A stretch of DNA of 64,000 bases from Variovorax sp. 770b2. GTDB taxonomy: Bacteria > Pseudomonadota > Gammaproteobacteria > Burkholderiales > Burkholderiaceae_C. A program made the translations under genes and the position numbers. Position 1 is the first letter of the stretch; each line of letters opens with the position of its first letter. The DNA lies in NCBI RefSeq assembly GCF_900115685.1, contig NZ_FOXJ01000002.1, forward strand, positions 558,001 through 622,000, written 5' to 3'. Below are positions 46,847 through 55,373 of this stretch, piece after piece. The notes below the pieces were generated by a model that did not search any database, was not told the origin of the DNA, and worked only from the letters and a program-made list of their open reading frames with translations.

Positions 46847-47432
46847 TCTTTATTCATCGCATCCGACCTGGCTGCATGCGGTGCCCGCGTGGGTCAAGCT
46901 GGCGGTGCTTTCGGTGTGCGGCACGCTGCTGGTGCTGGTCGCGCGGCCGGTGCACCTGGGCATCGCGTGCGCGGTGGTGCTGCTGCTTTTCGCATCGCTC
47001 GGGCGCACGGCGTGGCTGCGCGTGCGGATGCTCGCGGGCATCGCAATCGGCTGCGCGCTGATCGTCGGCTTTCACTGGTTCCTGGGCACGACCGCGCTTG
47101 GCGTGGCGAGCGCGTTGCGCCTGGCCAGCGCGGCGGTGCTCGCGCTGATGCTGACGCTCACCACGCGCTTCGAAGACCTGCTGGTCGTGCTCGAAACCGT
47201 GATGCAGCCGCTGCAGCGCCTGGGCGTGCCGACCGAGCGCATCGCTCTCGGCATCGGCCTCATGCTGCGCTTTGCCGAGAATTTCTACGTGCAGTGGCAG
47301 CGCCTGGACGACGCCTACCGGGCCCGCGCGGGCCATGGCGGCGGGCTGCGCCTCCTGGCGCCGCTGACCATCCGCACGCTGCAGACCGCCGAGCGCGTGG
47401 CCGATGCGCTGGCCGCGCGGCTGGGGCGGTAG
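46839..47432 (+). CDS. bioN: BioN, ECF transporter transmembrane (T) component
   Basis: A 197-residue membrane protein with about five helices. The coupling-helix region includes PTERIALGIGLMLRFAENF and DAYRARAGHGGG, a typical Ala-Arg-Gly motif of T components. The ATG at 46839 (MRSLYSSHPTWLH) has GGAG 4 bp upstream and overlaps the bioM 3' end. Confidence 0.88.
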   Translation: MRSLYSSHPTWLHAVPAWVKLAVLSVCGTLLVLVARPVHLGIACAVVLLLFASLGRTAWLRVRMLAGIAIGCALIVGFHWFLGTTALGVASALRLASAAVLALMLTLTTRFEDLLVVLETVMQPLQRLGVPTERIALGIGLMLRFAENFYVQWQRLDDAYRARAGHGGGLRLLAPLTIRTLQTAERVADALAARLGR

Positions 47433-47483
47433 GCCAGACAGCGCGGCGCAGAATCGGACGACACCCCTCTCCCGAATCCCGAC

Positions 47484-48062
47484 ATGACCACCACCGGCTC
47501 CATCACCTCGTCCCGCTCGCTCTCCTACATCGCGCTCTTCGCCGCGCTGATGGCGGTGTTCGGGCTGATCCCCAAGGTCGACCTGCCGTTCGGCGTGCCG
47601 ATCACGCTGCAGTCGCTGGGCGTGATGCTGGCCGGCTGCCTGCTCGGGCCGCGGCGCGGCTTCTTCGCGATCGCGCTGTTCCTGCTCGCGGTGGCGCTCG
47701 GGCTGCCGCTGCTGCCGGGCGGGCGCGGCGGGCTGGCCGTGTTCGTCGCGCCGGCCGGGGGCTTCCTGTTCGGGTGGATGTTCGGCGCCTTCGCGTGCGG
47801 CCTCTTGATGCGCCGCATGGCCGGTGCGACGGGCAAGGGGCTGCTGGCCGCGGCGTTCTTCGCGTCGGTGGTCGGCGGGATCGTGGTGGTCTATGCGTTC
47901 GGCATCGTGGGCCTCTCGCTGATCGCCCACATGTCGCTCTCGCAGGCGGCGCTCGCGATGCTGGTGTTCATTCCCGGCGACCTCATCAAGTGCGGCATCT
48001 GCGCGATGCTCGTGCAGACGGTGATGCGCGGCATGCCGAGCTGGCGGCTCGATCGCGACTGA
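47484..48062 (+). CDS. bioY: BioY, biotin-binding S component
   Basis: A 192-residue, six-helix substrate-binding component of the biotin ECF transporter. It contains VPITLQSLGVMLAGCLLGPRRG, VFVAPAGGFLFGW and a C-terminal FIPGDLIKCGICAML, all family hallmarks. It lies 51 bp after bioN. Confidence 0.93.
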   Translation: MTTTGSITSSRSLSYIALFAALMAVFGLIPKVDLPFGVPITLQSLGVMLAGCLLGPRRGFFAIALFLLAVALGLPLLPGGRGGLAVFVAPAGGFLFGWMFGAFACGLLMRRMAGATGKGLLAAAFFASVVGGIVVVYAFGIVGLSLIAHMSLSQAALAMLVFIPGDLIKCGICAMLVQTVMRGMPSWRLDRD

Positions 48063-48071
48063 GACCGGGCG

Positions 48072-48542
48072 CTACGGGTTGCGCCGCTTGAACACGGTGC
48101 GCGAGAGGTAGTCCTTGCGCGGCCCGTTCACCAGGTGCTCGATGAGGAACGAGCCATCCGCGCGGAACCGGTAGACGCTGTCGTATTGGTCAGCCGCGCA
48201 GAGGTGGCCCGCCGATCCGACCAGCTCGCCGCCTTCGCGCACGATGGCGATGTCGTGGAAGAGCCGCAGCGGCGTCTCGGCGAAGAAGACCGAGAAGCCA
48301 TCCGGCCTGCGCTCGTAGACGTATTCGCGGTGCCCGTCGAACGCTTGCCCATCGGGCAGGTGGATGCGTCCCTCTTCCCGGTACTTCAGCTGGCCGGTTT
48401 GCAGGCGCGCGAATCGGGCAACGCCGACCATCGTGGCCTTGCCCTCGATGGTGCGGTCCAGGTCCCAGGCGCCTTCCAGCCGGTCGAAGACCGTGTCCGG
48501 TGTGCCCCAGGAAGCAAGGGGCGGCAGGGGCGTCGTTTCCAT
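48072..48542 (-). CDS. DUF6314-like small protein
   Basis: A 156-residue soluble protein resembling the DUF6314 family. A lipocalin/heme-binding-like beta pattern is suggested by LEGAWDLDRTIEGKATMVGVARF, REEGRIHLPDG, REYVYERRPDGF and DSVYRFRADGSFLI. There is no signal peptide. It converges on bioY. Function unknown. Confidence 0.72.
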   Translation of the reverse strand: METTPLPPLASWGTPDTVFDRLEGAWDLDRTIEGKATMVGVARFARLQTGQLKYREEGRIHLPDGQAFDGHREYVYERRPDGFSVFFAETPLRLFHDIAIVREGGELVGSAGHLCAADQYDSVYRFRADGSFLIEHLVNGPRKDYLSRTVFKRRNP

Positions 48543-48797
48543 GCGCGAACTCTAAGCCAAGCCGGGTTCGCTGACCTTTAGGCATTGATTGTTTCCGTTC
48601 CGTGAACGCCGTGGTTCCTTTTGCTACGGGTTTTTACCTAGATGCCGTCGCACAATACATCCACAGACCGGCCCCCAAGCCGATCTGGGTGAACAGGGCC
48701 CCGAGCGAGGTGGCCGCCCCCGGAGGGACGGTGACCCACCCAAGACCGGTTCGAAATCATCCAAAGCAAAAACTGAACTGAATTGAAGGAAATCCAA
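48543..48797. other. 255-bp region upstream of the small secreted protein
   Basis: The first part (to about 48660) is AT-richer and probably holds promoters for the two divergent genes. The second part (about 48660-48780) is GC-rich and could form a long structured 5' leader for the 48798 gene. No known riboswitch was recognised. Confidence 0.3.
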
Positions 48798-49178
48798 ATG
48801 ACCGCCTCGAAGATCCTCTCCGCCGTTGCTGTTGCCCTGATGGCTGTTGCCGGTGCCGCCCACGCTGAAAGCTATGACGGCGTGCACCAACTGACCTCGG
48901 CCGTCAGCCGCGCCGACGTTGCCGGTCAAGCCGTGGCCGCCGCGCACAGTGCCGACCCGTATGCCACGGGCGCCAATGCAGGCCCCGCGCAGGTCTTCGT
49001 TTCGTCGACCAGCCGCGCCGCGGTCCGTTCCGAAGCCGTTGCCGCCGCACACAGCGCCGATCCGTACGCCGAAGGCGCATCGGCTGGCGTGGCCCCGCTG
49101 GTCGCCAGCACCGTGGACCGCAATGCCGTTCGCGCCGCGGCCCGCGCTGCCGCCCGTGGCGACGCGCTGCCGCTGTAA
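48798..49178 (+). CDS. Small secreted Ala-rich protein with internal duplication
   Basis: A 126-residue protein with a clear signal peptide (MTASKILSAVAVALMAVAGAAHA-E). Mature sequence contains two copies of a ~45-residue unit around AVAAAHSADPYA (SRADVAGQ..., SRAAVRSE...), and a third partial unit RNAVRAAARAAARGD. GAAGGA lies 7 bp before the ATG and a strong terminator follows, so it is a monocistronic and possibly highly expressed gene. Similar short proteins occur in Variovorax-like genomes under misleading names; I know of no assigned function. Confidence 0.85.
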   Translation: MTASKILSAVAVALMAVAGAAHAESYDGVHQLTSAVSRADVAGQAVAAAHSADPYATGANAGPAQVFVSSTSRAAVRSEAVAAAHSADPYAEGASAGVAPLVASTVDRNAVRAAARAAARGDALPL

Positions 49179-49203
49179 TCCTCCGGGAGCGCGAGCTCTC
49201 CAG

Positions 49204-49242
49204 AAAGCCGGCCCTGCGAAAGCAGGGGCCGGCTTTTTCTTT
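49204..49242 (+). terminator. Rho-independent terminator after the small secreted protein
   Basis: AAAGCCGGCCCTGC, loop GAAA, GCAGGGGCCGGC, followed by TTTTTCTTT. The stem is GC-rich and perfect except for one bulged G, and lies about 25 bp after the stop at 49178. Confidence 0.9.
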
Positions 49243-49293
49243 GCCGCAATGTCCTCATGACACCGTCAGACTGCCTTCGTACCATCGCCTGAT

Positions 49294-49875
49294 ATGCAAC
49301 CCCTCGTCTTCGACCCCCGCCAGACCGCCCTCATCTCCATCGACCTGCAGCGCAGCAACGTCGGCCGCCCGCTGGCCCCGCACGCCGCGGCGGACGTGGT
49401 CCAGCGCAGTACGCGCATCGCCGACGCGCTGCGCGCCGCCGGCGGCACCGTGGTGTGGGTGCGCGTCGATCTCGCCGGACTGCTGAGCCTTGCGTCGGAC
49501 ACGCCGCTGCGCCCGCCCGGATCGCCCGTGCCGCCCCCCGAGTTCTCCGAGCTGGTGCCCGAAGTGCAGGTGCAGGACGGCGACGTGCGGATCACCAAGC
49601 GCCAATGGGGCGCCTTCTACGGCACGGACCTCGACCTGCAACTGCGCCGCCGCGGCATCAAGACGCTGGTGATGAGCGGCATTGCGACCAATTTCGGCGT
49701 CGAGTCGACGGCGCGCGCGGCGTTCGATCGCGGCTATGAGCTCGTGTTCGTGGAGGACGCGATGACTTCGCTGGGCGCCGAGCCGCACGCCTTCACCGTC
49801 AAGGAACTGTTCCCGCGCATGGGGCGCGTGCGGTCGACGGACGAATTCCTGGCCGCCGTCGCTGGCAAGAACTAA
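49294..49875 (+). CDS. YecD-like isochorismatase-family hydrolase
   Basis: A 193-residue alpha/beta hydrolase of the cysteine hydrolase family. D17 (LISIDLQ) and K102 (ITKRQWGAFYGTDLD) are present, but the nucleophilic Cys position holds Gly135 (GIATNFGVESTAR). E. coli YecD and PhzD-like enzymes, as I recall them, also have Gly here, and the RQWGAFYGTDL block closely resembles YecD. It may therefore hydrolyse an enol-ether or have no covalent intermediate. It is single-gene, with its 3' end convergent on the next gene. Confidence 0.87.
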   Translation: MQPLVFDPRQTALISIDLQRSNVGRPLAPHAAADVVQRSTRIADALRAAGGTVVWVRVDLAGLLSLASDTPLRPPGSPVPPPEFSELVPEVQVQDGDVRITKRQWGAFYGTDLDLQLRRRGIKTLVMSGIATNFGVESTARAAFDRGYELVFVEDAMTSLGAEPHAFTVKELFPRMGRVRSTDEFLAAVAGKN

Positions 49876-49881
49876 AGCTGC

Positions 49882-50889
49882 TCAGCGCGCGACCAGCCGC
49901 CGCAGGCCGGCGACGATGAAGGGCGCGCTGCTCGGCGCGACCGTCTCGTGCAGCTCGACGGTCCACTGCGAGGGCGCGTCGTCAGGCGTGGGGCGCGCGC
50001 AAAGCTCGCATGCATAGAGCACCCGGCCGGCGCGCGTCGTGTCGTCGCGCACGGCAATCGCCTCGCCGCGGCATTCGTCCACCACGCTCCACCGGCCATC
50101 GGCTTCGTGGCGGACCGACCGCCGCATCAGCCGCATGGCGATGCGCTCCGGCGCCACCGTGCGCTCGCCGCCCTGCGCCCCGGGCACCTGCGCGAGCAGG
50201 CGCACGTCGAGCGGCTCGCCCACGCGAAAACCTTCGCCGCGCTCCAGCGACATGCCGCCCAACGCCACGCGCACGCGGCGCCGCACGCGCAAGGTCGTGA
50301 CGACGAAGACCACCGTCAGCACCGAGAACATCGCAAACACCGGCAGGCCGACCCCCATCCAGAGCCATTGCCACCCACCGGCCAGCGCCCAGGTCATCGC
50401 GTTGAAGCCGAAGACCGCGAAGAAAGCCAGCACCGCGAGCGCGATGAACCACGCCACCCAGTCGCCGACGGATCTGCGCAGGCGTTCCGTGGCCTGCGGC
50501 GCCTCGGACGTCCATTCGGCAGGCAGCGTTTCGTCGATGGGCGGCAGGCCGGCCGTTCGCGGATCGGGCCAGGGCGCCCAGAAGTCTTCCGCTCTGCGCT
50601 CCAGTGAAATCCATTGGAGATCGGTCCAGGCCGGCAGGTAGGCCGTGGCGGTTTCCTCGCCTTCCACCCGCAGCGCGATGCCTTTCACGCCATCGGGCGT
50701 CGCCTCCTCGAAGCCGCGCGGGTATACGCCGGGCGCCCGGTGCATCCGTCGCTCCCGCACATCGACGATCAGCGTGTCGCCGCCGAGCGCCACCGCCTGG
50801 TAGCGGCGCTCGGGCGAGGTGCACCCGTACCCCGGCGCGTGTCCGGACAGATGGGCGATCAATGCAACGGACGGATGGAGGCGGGGCAT
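49882..50889 (-). CDS. Membrane protein of unknown function (two-TM, DUF3592-like)
   Basis: A 335-residue protein from ATG 50889 (MPRLHPSVALIAHLSG). The upstream extension of the frame looks non-coding. A soluble N-terminal part of ~150 residues contains a WISLERR element. Two close membrane helices (WVAWFIALAVLAFFAVFGFN, WLWMGVGLPVFAMFSVLTVVF) are followed by a second soluble domain with paired cysteines (CELCARP). The layout recalls DUF3592-type proteins, but I cannot assign a function. Confidence 0.65.
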   Translation of the reverse strand: MPRLHPSVALIAHLSGHAPGYGCTSPERRYQAVALGGDTLIVDVRERRMHRAPGVYPRGFEEATPDGVKGIALRVEGEETATAYLPAWTDLQWISLERRAEDFWAPWPDPRTAGLPPIDETLPAEWTSEAPQATERLRRSVGDWVAWFIALAVLAFFAVFGFNAMTWALAGGWQWLWMGVGLPVFAMFSVLTVVFVVTTLRVRRRVRVALGGMSLERGEGFRVGEPLDVRLLAQVPGAQGGERTVAPERIAMRLMRRSVRHEADGRWSVVDECRGEAIAVRDDTTRAGRVLYACELCARPTPDDAPSQWTVELHETVAPSSAPFIVAGLRRLVAR

Positions 50890-51193
50890 GGGAGAAGCGA
50901 CCGAGCATAGCCATGCCCGTGCGGCGTGAGGCGCCGGGCGGCACCAGGCCGGTGCGGCGCTCGGCTGAAAGTTCGCATCGACCGGCCGTGCGACAGACCG
51001 CGACTGCGCCATAAGGCGCATTGCCTTGGCGCAGCGCATCACTCATGATGGCGGCGCGGAAGAGACGACCGCCCGACTTCATGCTTTCGCATTACTGCGC
51101 CATGGTGGTGCGGACACGCGAAAATACGACGACGTTTCCGCCAGGAAAAATGAAAGCATGATCCGTCGCCCCTGACGCGACAACCCAACACGC
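50890..51193. other. 304-bp divergent intergenic region
   Basis: It separates the minus-strand membrane protein gene from the DUF6891-like operon. The only clear structure is a perfect 10-bp inverted repeat, TCATGCTTTC (51079-51088) and GAAAGCATGA (51152-51161), 63 bp apart, near the expected promoter of the plus-strand operon. No gene is seen. Confidence 0.4.
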
Positions 51194-51799
51194 ATGGCTC
51201 TAACTCTAGCCCCTGAAGATACGCGCGGACGCATTCACGATCTCGTGTGGTGCGGCTTCTATCCCGATGCCGATGTCGAGTGGATGATCACCGACGAGTA
51301 TCTAGACCCCGACGAGCTCACCAGCGAAGACAGGGCCTGGGTCAAGGCCGAGGCGGCCGGCATCTGCGCCGCCAAGCGCGCGGCCGAGGCCGAGTGGCCG
51401 GCCCAGACGGAGTACGACCGGCTCGAAGCCGTGTTCGCGCAACTGCGCAGCGAAAAGGTCATTGCACTGCACCGCGCGGGCAACACGCTGTCCGACGGCC
51501 ACGACGACGTGCGCGAGCACTGGCGCGCGGCGGGGCGGCTGGCCTCGGGCATCCGGGGCTGCTGCTTCTATCACTCGCAGGACCTGGACACGGCCGTGCG
51601 CACGGGCCGGCTGCACCTGGCGTTCAGCGGCGGCATGATTCCCGAGATCGAGCAGCGCGAGGCCAACACGGTGGTGATCGGCCACCGCATCGTCGAACTG
51701 CTGCGCGCCGCCGGCTTCGATGCGCACTGGAGCGGCAACATCAACGAGCGCATCGAAGCCGACCTCGGCCAATGGCGCAAGCGAGGCCCCTCGGTGTGA
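51194..51799 (+). CDS. DUF6891-like protein
   Basis: A 201-residue soluble acidic protein. It resembles the DUF6891 family: a helical N-terminal half (EEVxxMI-like stretch DVEWMITDEYLDPDELT) and a C-terminal half with GIRGCCFYHSQDLDTAV and HLAFSGGMIPEIEQREANTVVIGHRIVE. Members are annotated only as hypothetical. Its TGA overlaps the GTG start of the VanW/GT gene (GTGA), so they are translationally coupled. Confidence 0.75.
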   Translation: MALTLAPEDTRGRIHDLVWCGFYPDADVEWMITDEYLDPDELTSEDRAWVKAEAAGICAAKRAAEAEWPAQTEYDRLEAVFAQLRSEKVIALHRAGNTLSDGHDDVREHWRAAGRLASGIRGCCFYHSQDLDTAVRTGRLHLAFSGGMIPEIEQREANTVVIGHRIVELLRAAGFDAHWSGNINERIEADLGQWRKRGPSV

Positions 51800-53667
51800 G
51801 CGCGCCGGCCTGGCTGCCGCCGCGCCGCATCGACGCCATCGATTTCTGGCTGCGTTCCCGGTTGCTGGCCAGCGCCCACACACTGCGCGAAGCGCTCAGG
51901 CCCTCGGCCCGGCGCTGGCATGGCGATGCCCCCGCATTGGCCGACGCGCCGGTGCTCGCGCAGTACCGCACCGCGCTCTGGTCCGACGGACGCGCGGACG
52001 AATTTCCCCTGGTGGCCGGCAAGGTGCAGAACCTGCGCGTGGCGCGCCGGGCCTTCGATGCCATCGAGGTGCCGGCCGGCGAGGTGCTGAGCTTCTGGCG
52101 GCAGCTGGGCCGGCCGGGCGCCTGGCGCGGCTTCGTGCAGGGCCGCGAACTGCGCGGCGGTTGCGTGGTGCCGACGCTGGCCGGGGGCCTGTGCCAACTC
52201 TCGAACGCGCTCGCCACGGTGGCGGCCCGCGCCGGGCTGGAACTGGTGGAGCGCCATGGGCACACGGCGCGCATCGAGCAGTCCGCCGATGCGGCGGGCG
52301 ATGCCGTGGATGCGACGGTGTTCTGGAACTACGTCGATCTGAAGGTGCGCGCGAAGCATGCATGGCGGCTCGAAGTCGAGCTGACTTCCGACGAGCTGGT
52401 GCTGCGCATCCGCGCGCGCTCGCCGCTCGCAATGCCGGTTGCGCCAGCGGCGCCGATGCCGCCAATGGCGCTGCGACGGTCGAGCGAAGAAGGCGTCGGC
52501 ACAGCGCTGCCACTGGCACGCGGTTGCCTCAGTTGCGACCAGACCGCCTGCTTCCGGCACCGCCCGCTCTCCGCCGTGGCGCAGCAAGGGCGCACGGCCG
52601 TCCTGCTCGATGCGTGGACGCCCGAGTTCGCGCGCTATCTCGCCGCACACCACGCCGGCGCCGACCGCATGCAGCCGGTGCCGATGCGGCTCGCGTTCTG
52701 GCGTGCGCGGCCGACCGCAGGCTGGCATCGGGAAGCCGTTGCGGATGGCGCCGCATCCATTGCATCGCCCTGGTGGACGAGCCTGCGCCGCGCCGCGTGG
52801 CAGCGTCTCCGGGCGCGGCACGCGGGCCAGCGGCAGGGAAGCCTGATCGACGGGCAGCGCTGGCTGGCGCTCGCCTTCGCCGCGCGCCTGAAGCCCGAAC
52901 ACACGCAGCTCGTGATCGACCAGGCGCTGCTGCCGCATCTGCAGCAGGCCGGCGCGCTCGACGGCCGCCGCGTCACGGTGCTGGCCAGCGCGTTGCCGAT
53001 GGCGGAGATCGAGCGCCGGCTCGACGCAGCCGCTCGGCGCTGGCCCAACGACGCGACGTTGCGCGACTTTCGTGCGGATGCCGTGCTCGTGCGCGCCGAG
53101 GCCGCGGCATTGGCGCGGGCTGCGATGGTGGTCACGCCGCATGCCGAGGTCGCGGCGCACCTGGCCGCGATGGCGCCGCAAGCGGTCTTGTCGCGGCTCG
53201 ATTGGGTGCTGCCTGCCGCGCGCGGCATCGATGCCACCCGCGCCATCGATGCCGCGCGCGCCGCGCCGCCGCTGATCGTCTTCGCTGCGAGTGCGCTCGC
53301 GCGAAAGGGCGCGCGCGAACTGGCAGCGGCGTTGCAGGGCTGGCCCTGCCGGCTGCGCGTGCTCGGATCGCCCTCGGACGATGCGCAGCTCTGGCGCGGC
53401 ATCGGCGGCGTCGCGCACATGCACTGGCGGGGCGACGGATTGAACGGCGCCCGCGTGGTGGTGCTGCCCGCGCACATCGAGCACGCACCGCGCGCGCTGC
53501 TGCGCGCCCTGGCGGCCGGCGTGCCGGTGGTGGCATCGAGCGCCTGCGGCCTCGCCGGACTGCCGGGGGTGCGCGAAGTGACGGCGGGCGATGTGGAGGG
53601 TCTGCGCGAGGCATTGAGGAATGCCTGCGGCGCGGACGACAACAAGAACGAAGAAAGCATTGCATGA
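51796..53667 (+). CDS. VanW-domain / glycosyltransferase fusion protein
   Basis: A 623-residue protein from the coupled GTG 51796 (an ATG at 51772 is also in frame). The N-terminal VanW-like region, about residues 70-205, has EVLSFWRQLGRP, GGCVVPTLAGGLCQLSNALA and FWNYVDLKVR. A cysteine cluster C244-x2-C247-x4-C252-x2-H255 follows. The C-terminal ~350 residues resemble a GT-B fold, with AARRWPNDATLRDFRAD and a donor half LIVFAASALARKGARELAAAL...HAPRALLRALAAGVPVVAS. There is no signal peptide. VanW is linked to the cell envelope or glycopeptide resistance in other bacteria; the role of this fusion is unknown. Confidence 0.78.
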   Translation: MSAPAWLPPRRIDAIDFWLRSRLLASAHTLREALRPSARRWHGDAPALADAPVLAQYRTALWSDGRADEFPLVAGKVQNLRVARRAFDAIEVPAGEVLSFWRQLGRPGAWRGFVQGRELRGGCVVPTLAGGLCQLSNALATVAARAGLELVERHGHTARIEQSADAAGDAVDATVFWNYVDLKVRAKHAWRLEVELTSDELVLRIRARSPLAMPVAPAAPMPPMALRRSSEEGVGTALPLARGCLSCDQTACFRHRPLSAVAQQGRTAVLLDAWTPEFARYLAAHHAGADRMQPVPMRLAFWRARPTAGWHREAVADGAASIASPWWTSLRRAAWQRLRARHAGQRQGSLIDGQRWLALAFAARLKPEHTQLVIDQALLPHLQQAGALDGRRVTVLASALPMAEIERRLDAAARRWPNDATLRDFRADAVLVRAEAAALARAAMVVTPHAEVAAHLAAMAPQAVLSRLDWVLPAARGIDATRAIDAARAAPPLIVFAASALARKGARELAAALQGWPCRLRVLGSPSDDAQLWRGIGGVAHMHWRGDGLNGARVVVLPAHIEHAPRALLRALAAGVPVVASSACGLAGLPGVREVTAGDVEGLREALRNACGADDNKNEESIA

Positions 53668-55337
53668 CCATCGATCTCCAGACGCTCAAGTGCGGCGAAT
53701 GCGGCAGCAGCGCGCTCAAGCGCACGGGCCTGAACGAATACACCTGCGACCACTGCGGCTCGGTCACGCTGGTGGAAGACAACGTCTCCGACCGGCTCGA
53801 ACGCGTGCTCAACCAGGTCAAGAACGAAGCCGGCCGTCGGCTCGCGGCCGAGCAGGCGCTGCGACAGAACTTTGTGCTGCGCAACATCGGCATCGCGATC
53901 ATCGGCGTGCTCGGGCTGGTGCTGGTGTGGCGCATCGTCGCGGCGCTCGTCGAGCCACGCCGGCCAGACGACAGGCGGCCCGTGGTCGCCGCGGTGGTCG
54001 ATCGCAGCATTCCCACCGACGGCCTGAAGCTGGGCGAGCCGCGGCAGGTGCTGGTGGGCAGCGGCAGTTCGGCGCAGCCCAAGCTGCTGGTGGTGGCGCG
54101 CAACGAAACCGGCAAGCCGCTGTCGCGCGCGGGCATCCGGGCGACGTACTACGACGGCGACAGCAAGGTGGACGAGCGCACCGAGACGCTGCCGATCTTC
54201 GTGCTGGAGCCCGGCGAGAGCGCGCCCGCGCTGATCGACATGCCGAACGGAAAGAACGTGACGCGCCAGGAGCTGCAGGTGCAGAAGCTCTCCGGCCCCT
54301 ACAACGCCGTGCAGGGCCCGCGCCTCGCGTTCACGCGCGTGCGGCTGGTGCAGCAGGGCGAGCGCGTGCGGCTGGTGGGCCGCATCGACAACGCGCGCAA
54401 GGACGCAGCCACGCTAGGCGGCATCGACGTGCTGGCGACGCTGTACGACGACGCCGGGCAGGTGATCGGCTTCGGCCACGGGTATGCGCAGGCGAGCGAG
54501 CTCAAGCCCGGCGCGCAGACCTCGGTGGACGTGAGCGTGGCCCGTTTCGGCCGCGCGGCGGCGATCGCCGCCTGGGACTACCGCATCGGCTACAACACCG
54601 TCGACGCCTCGGGCGCGCGCACGCCGGTGCTGAACGCCGAGCGGGTGGTGCGCACCGCGGCCGGGCCGGAAAGCTTCAACCCCGACCTGCGCCTGGGCAC
54701 CGAGGACCTCTTGGCCGAGGACAGCGAGCGCTTCGATCCGAAGGACCTCGAGCTGCTGCCGCTGGTCGATGGGCGCAACAACATCCAGCAGCGGCTCTTT
54801 CTCGGCGAGCTGGTGAACCGCAGCACCGATGCGGTCGTGCTCGCGCCGGGCGGCGTGATCTCGCGCTTCAGCGGCAACAAGGCGCACGGCACGACGAACA
54901 TCACGGGGCTGGCGTACCTTTATCCGGGCGAGCGCTTCCCGATCTTCCTGGAGCCCGAGGACATGGAGCGCTTCACCTCGACCCGCATCGAATGGAAGCC
55001 GATGCGCCGCGCCGCGCTGCCGGGGCCGCGCAAGCCGCTGGAGGTGAAGGTGACGGGCACCAAGGCGGAGCTGGGCAGCGTGCTGCTCAACTTCAGCCAG
55101 CGCTTCACCTACAAGAGCGTGGAGGTCACGGGCAGCGTGAAGAACCCGGGCACGGCCATCATCGGCAAGGCGCGGCTGTGGGTGAGCCTGCGCGACCGCA
55201 ACGGGCAGCTCACCGGCTTCAAGCTGGTGGACAACCTGCCGGCCATCGCGCCGGGCGAGAGCGTGCCGTTCCAGGTGAACGTGGAGCAGAACGGCCGCGA
55301 CTTCGCGAGCGTGACCACGCTATACCAAACCGAATAG
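53664..55337 (+). CDS. Zinc-ribbon membrane protein with repeated extracytoplasmic beta domains
   Basis: A 557-residue protein. An N-terminal zinc ribbon has C10-GEC13 and C28-DHC31. A basic/helical linker is followed by one membrane helix (NIGIAIIGVLGLVLVWRIV, about 73-92). The remainder is a large exported region with several Ig/FxLYD-like beta segments (LLVVARNETGKPLSRAGIRATYYDGD; VEVTGSVKNPGTAIIGKARLWVSL). The start overlaps the previous stop (ATGA), making it the third gene of the operon. Cytosolic metal-binding head plus external sensor-like body suggests a sensing or scaffolding role; function unknown. Confidence 0.75.
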   Translation: MTIDLQTLKCGECGSSALKRTGLNEYTCDHCGSVTLVEDNVSDRLERVLNQVKNEAGRRLAAEQALRQNFVLRNIGIAIIGVLGLVLVWRIVAALVEPRRPDDRRPVVAAVVDRSIPTDGLKLGEPRQVLVGSGSSAQPKLLVVARNETGKPLSRAGIRATYYDGDSKVDERTETLPIFVLEPGESAPALIDMPNGKNVTRQELQVQKLSGPYNAVQGPRLAFTRVRLVQQGERVRLVGRIDNARKDAATLGGIDVLATLYDDAGQVIGFGHGYAQASELKPGAQTSVDVSVARFGRAAAIAAWDYRIGYNTVDASGARTPVLNAERVVRTAAGPESFNPDLRLGTEDLLAEDSERFDPKDLELLPLVDGRNNIQQRLFLGELVNRSTDAVVLAPGGVISRFSGNKAHGTTNITGLAYLYPGERFPIFLEPEDMERFTSTRIEWKPMRRAALPGPRKPLEVKVTGTKAELGSVLLNFSQRFTYKSVEVTGSVKNPGTAIIGKARLWVSLRDRNGQLTGFKLVDNLPAIAPGESVPFQVNVEQNGRDFASVTTLYQTE

Positions 55338-55373
55338 CCCCTGCCGTGGCGGCGGCGGGCCGAACACGCCATC

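Noticed and set aside
48660..48780. Known riboswitch (guanidine, SAH, cobalamin types) upstream of the small secreted protein
   Set aside because: GC-rich paired segments are present but I could not match the conserved core of any class; kept only as a possible structured leader.
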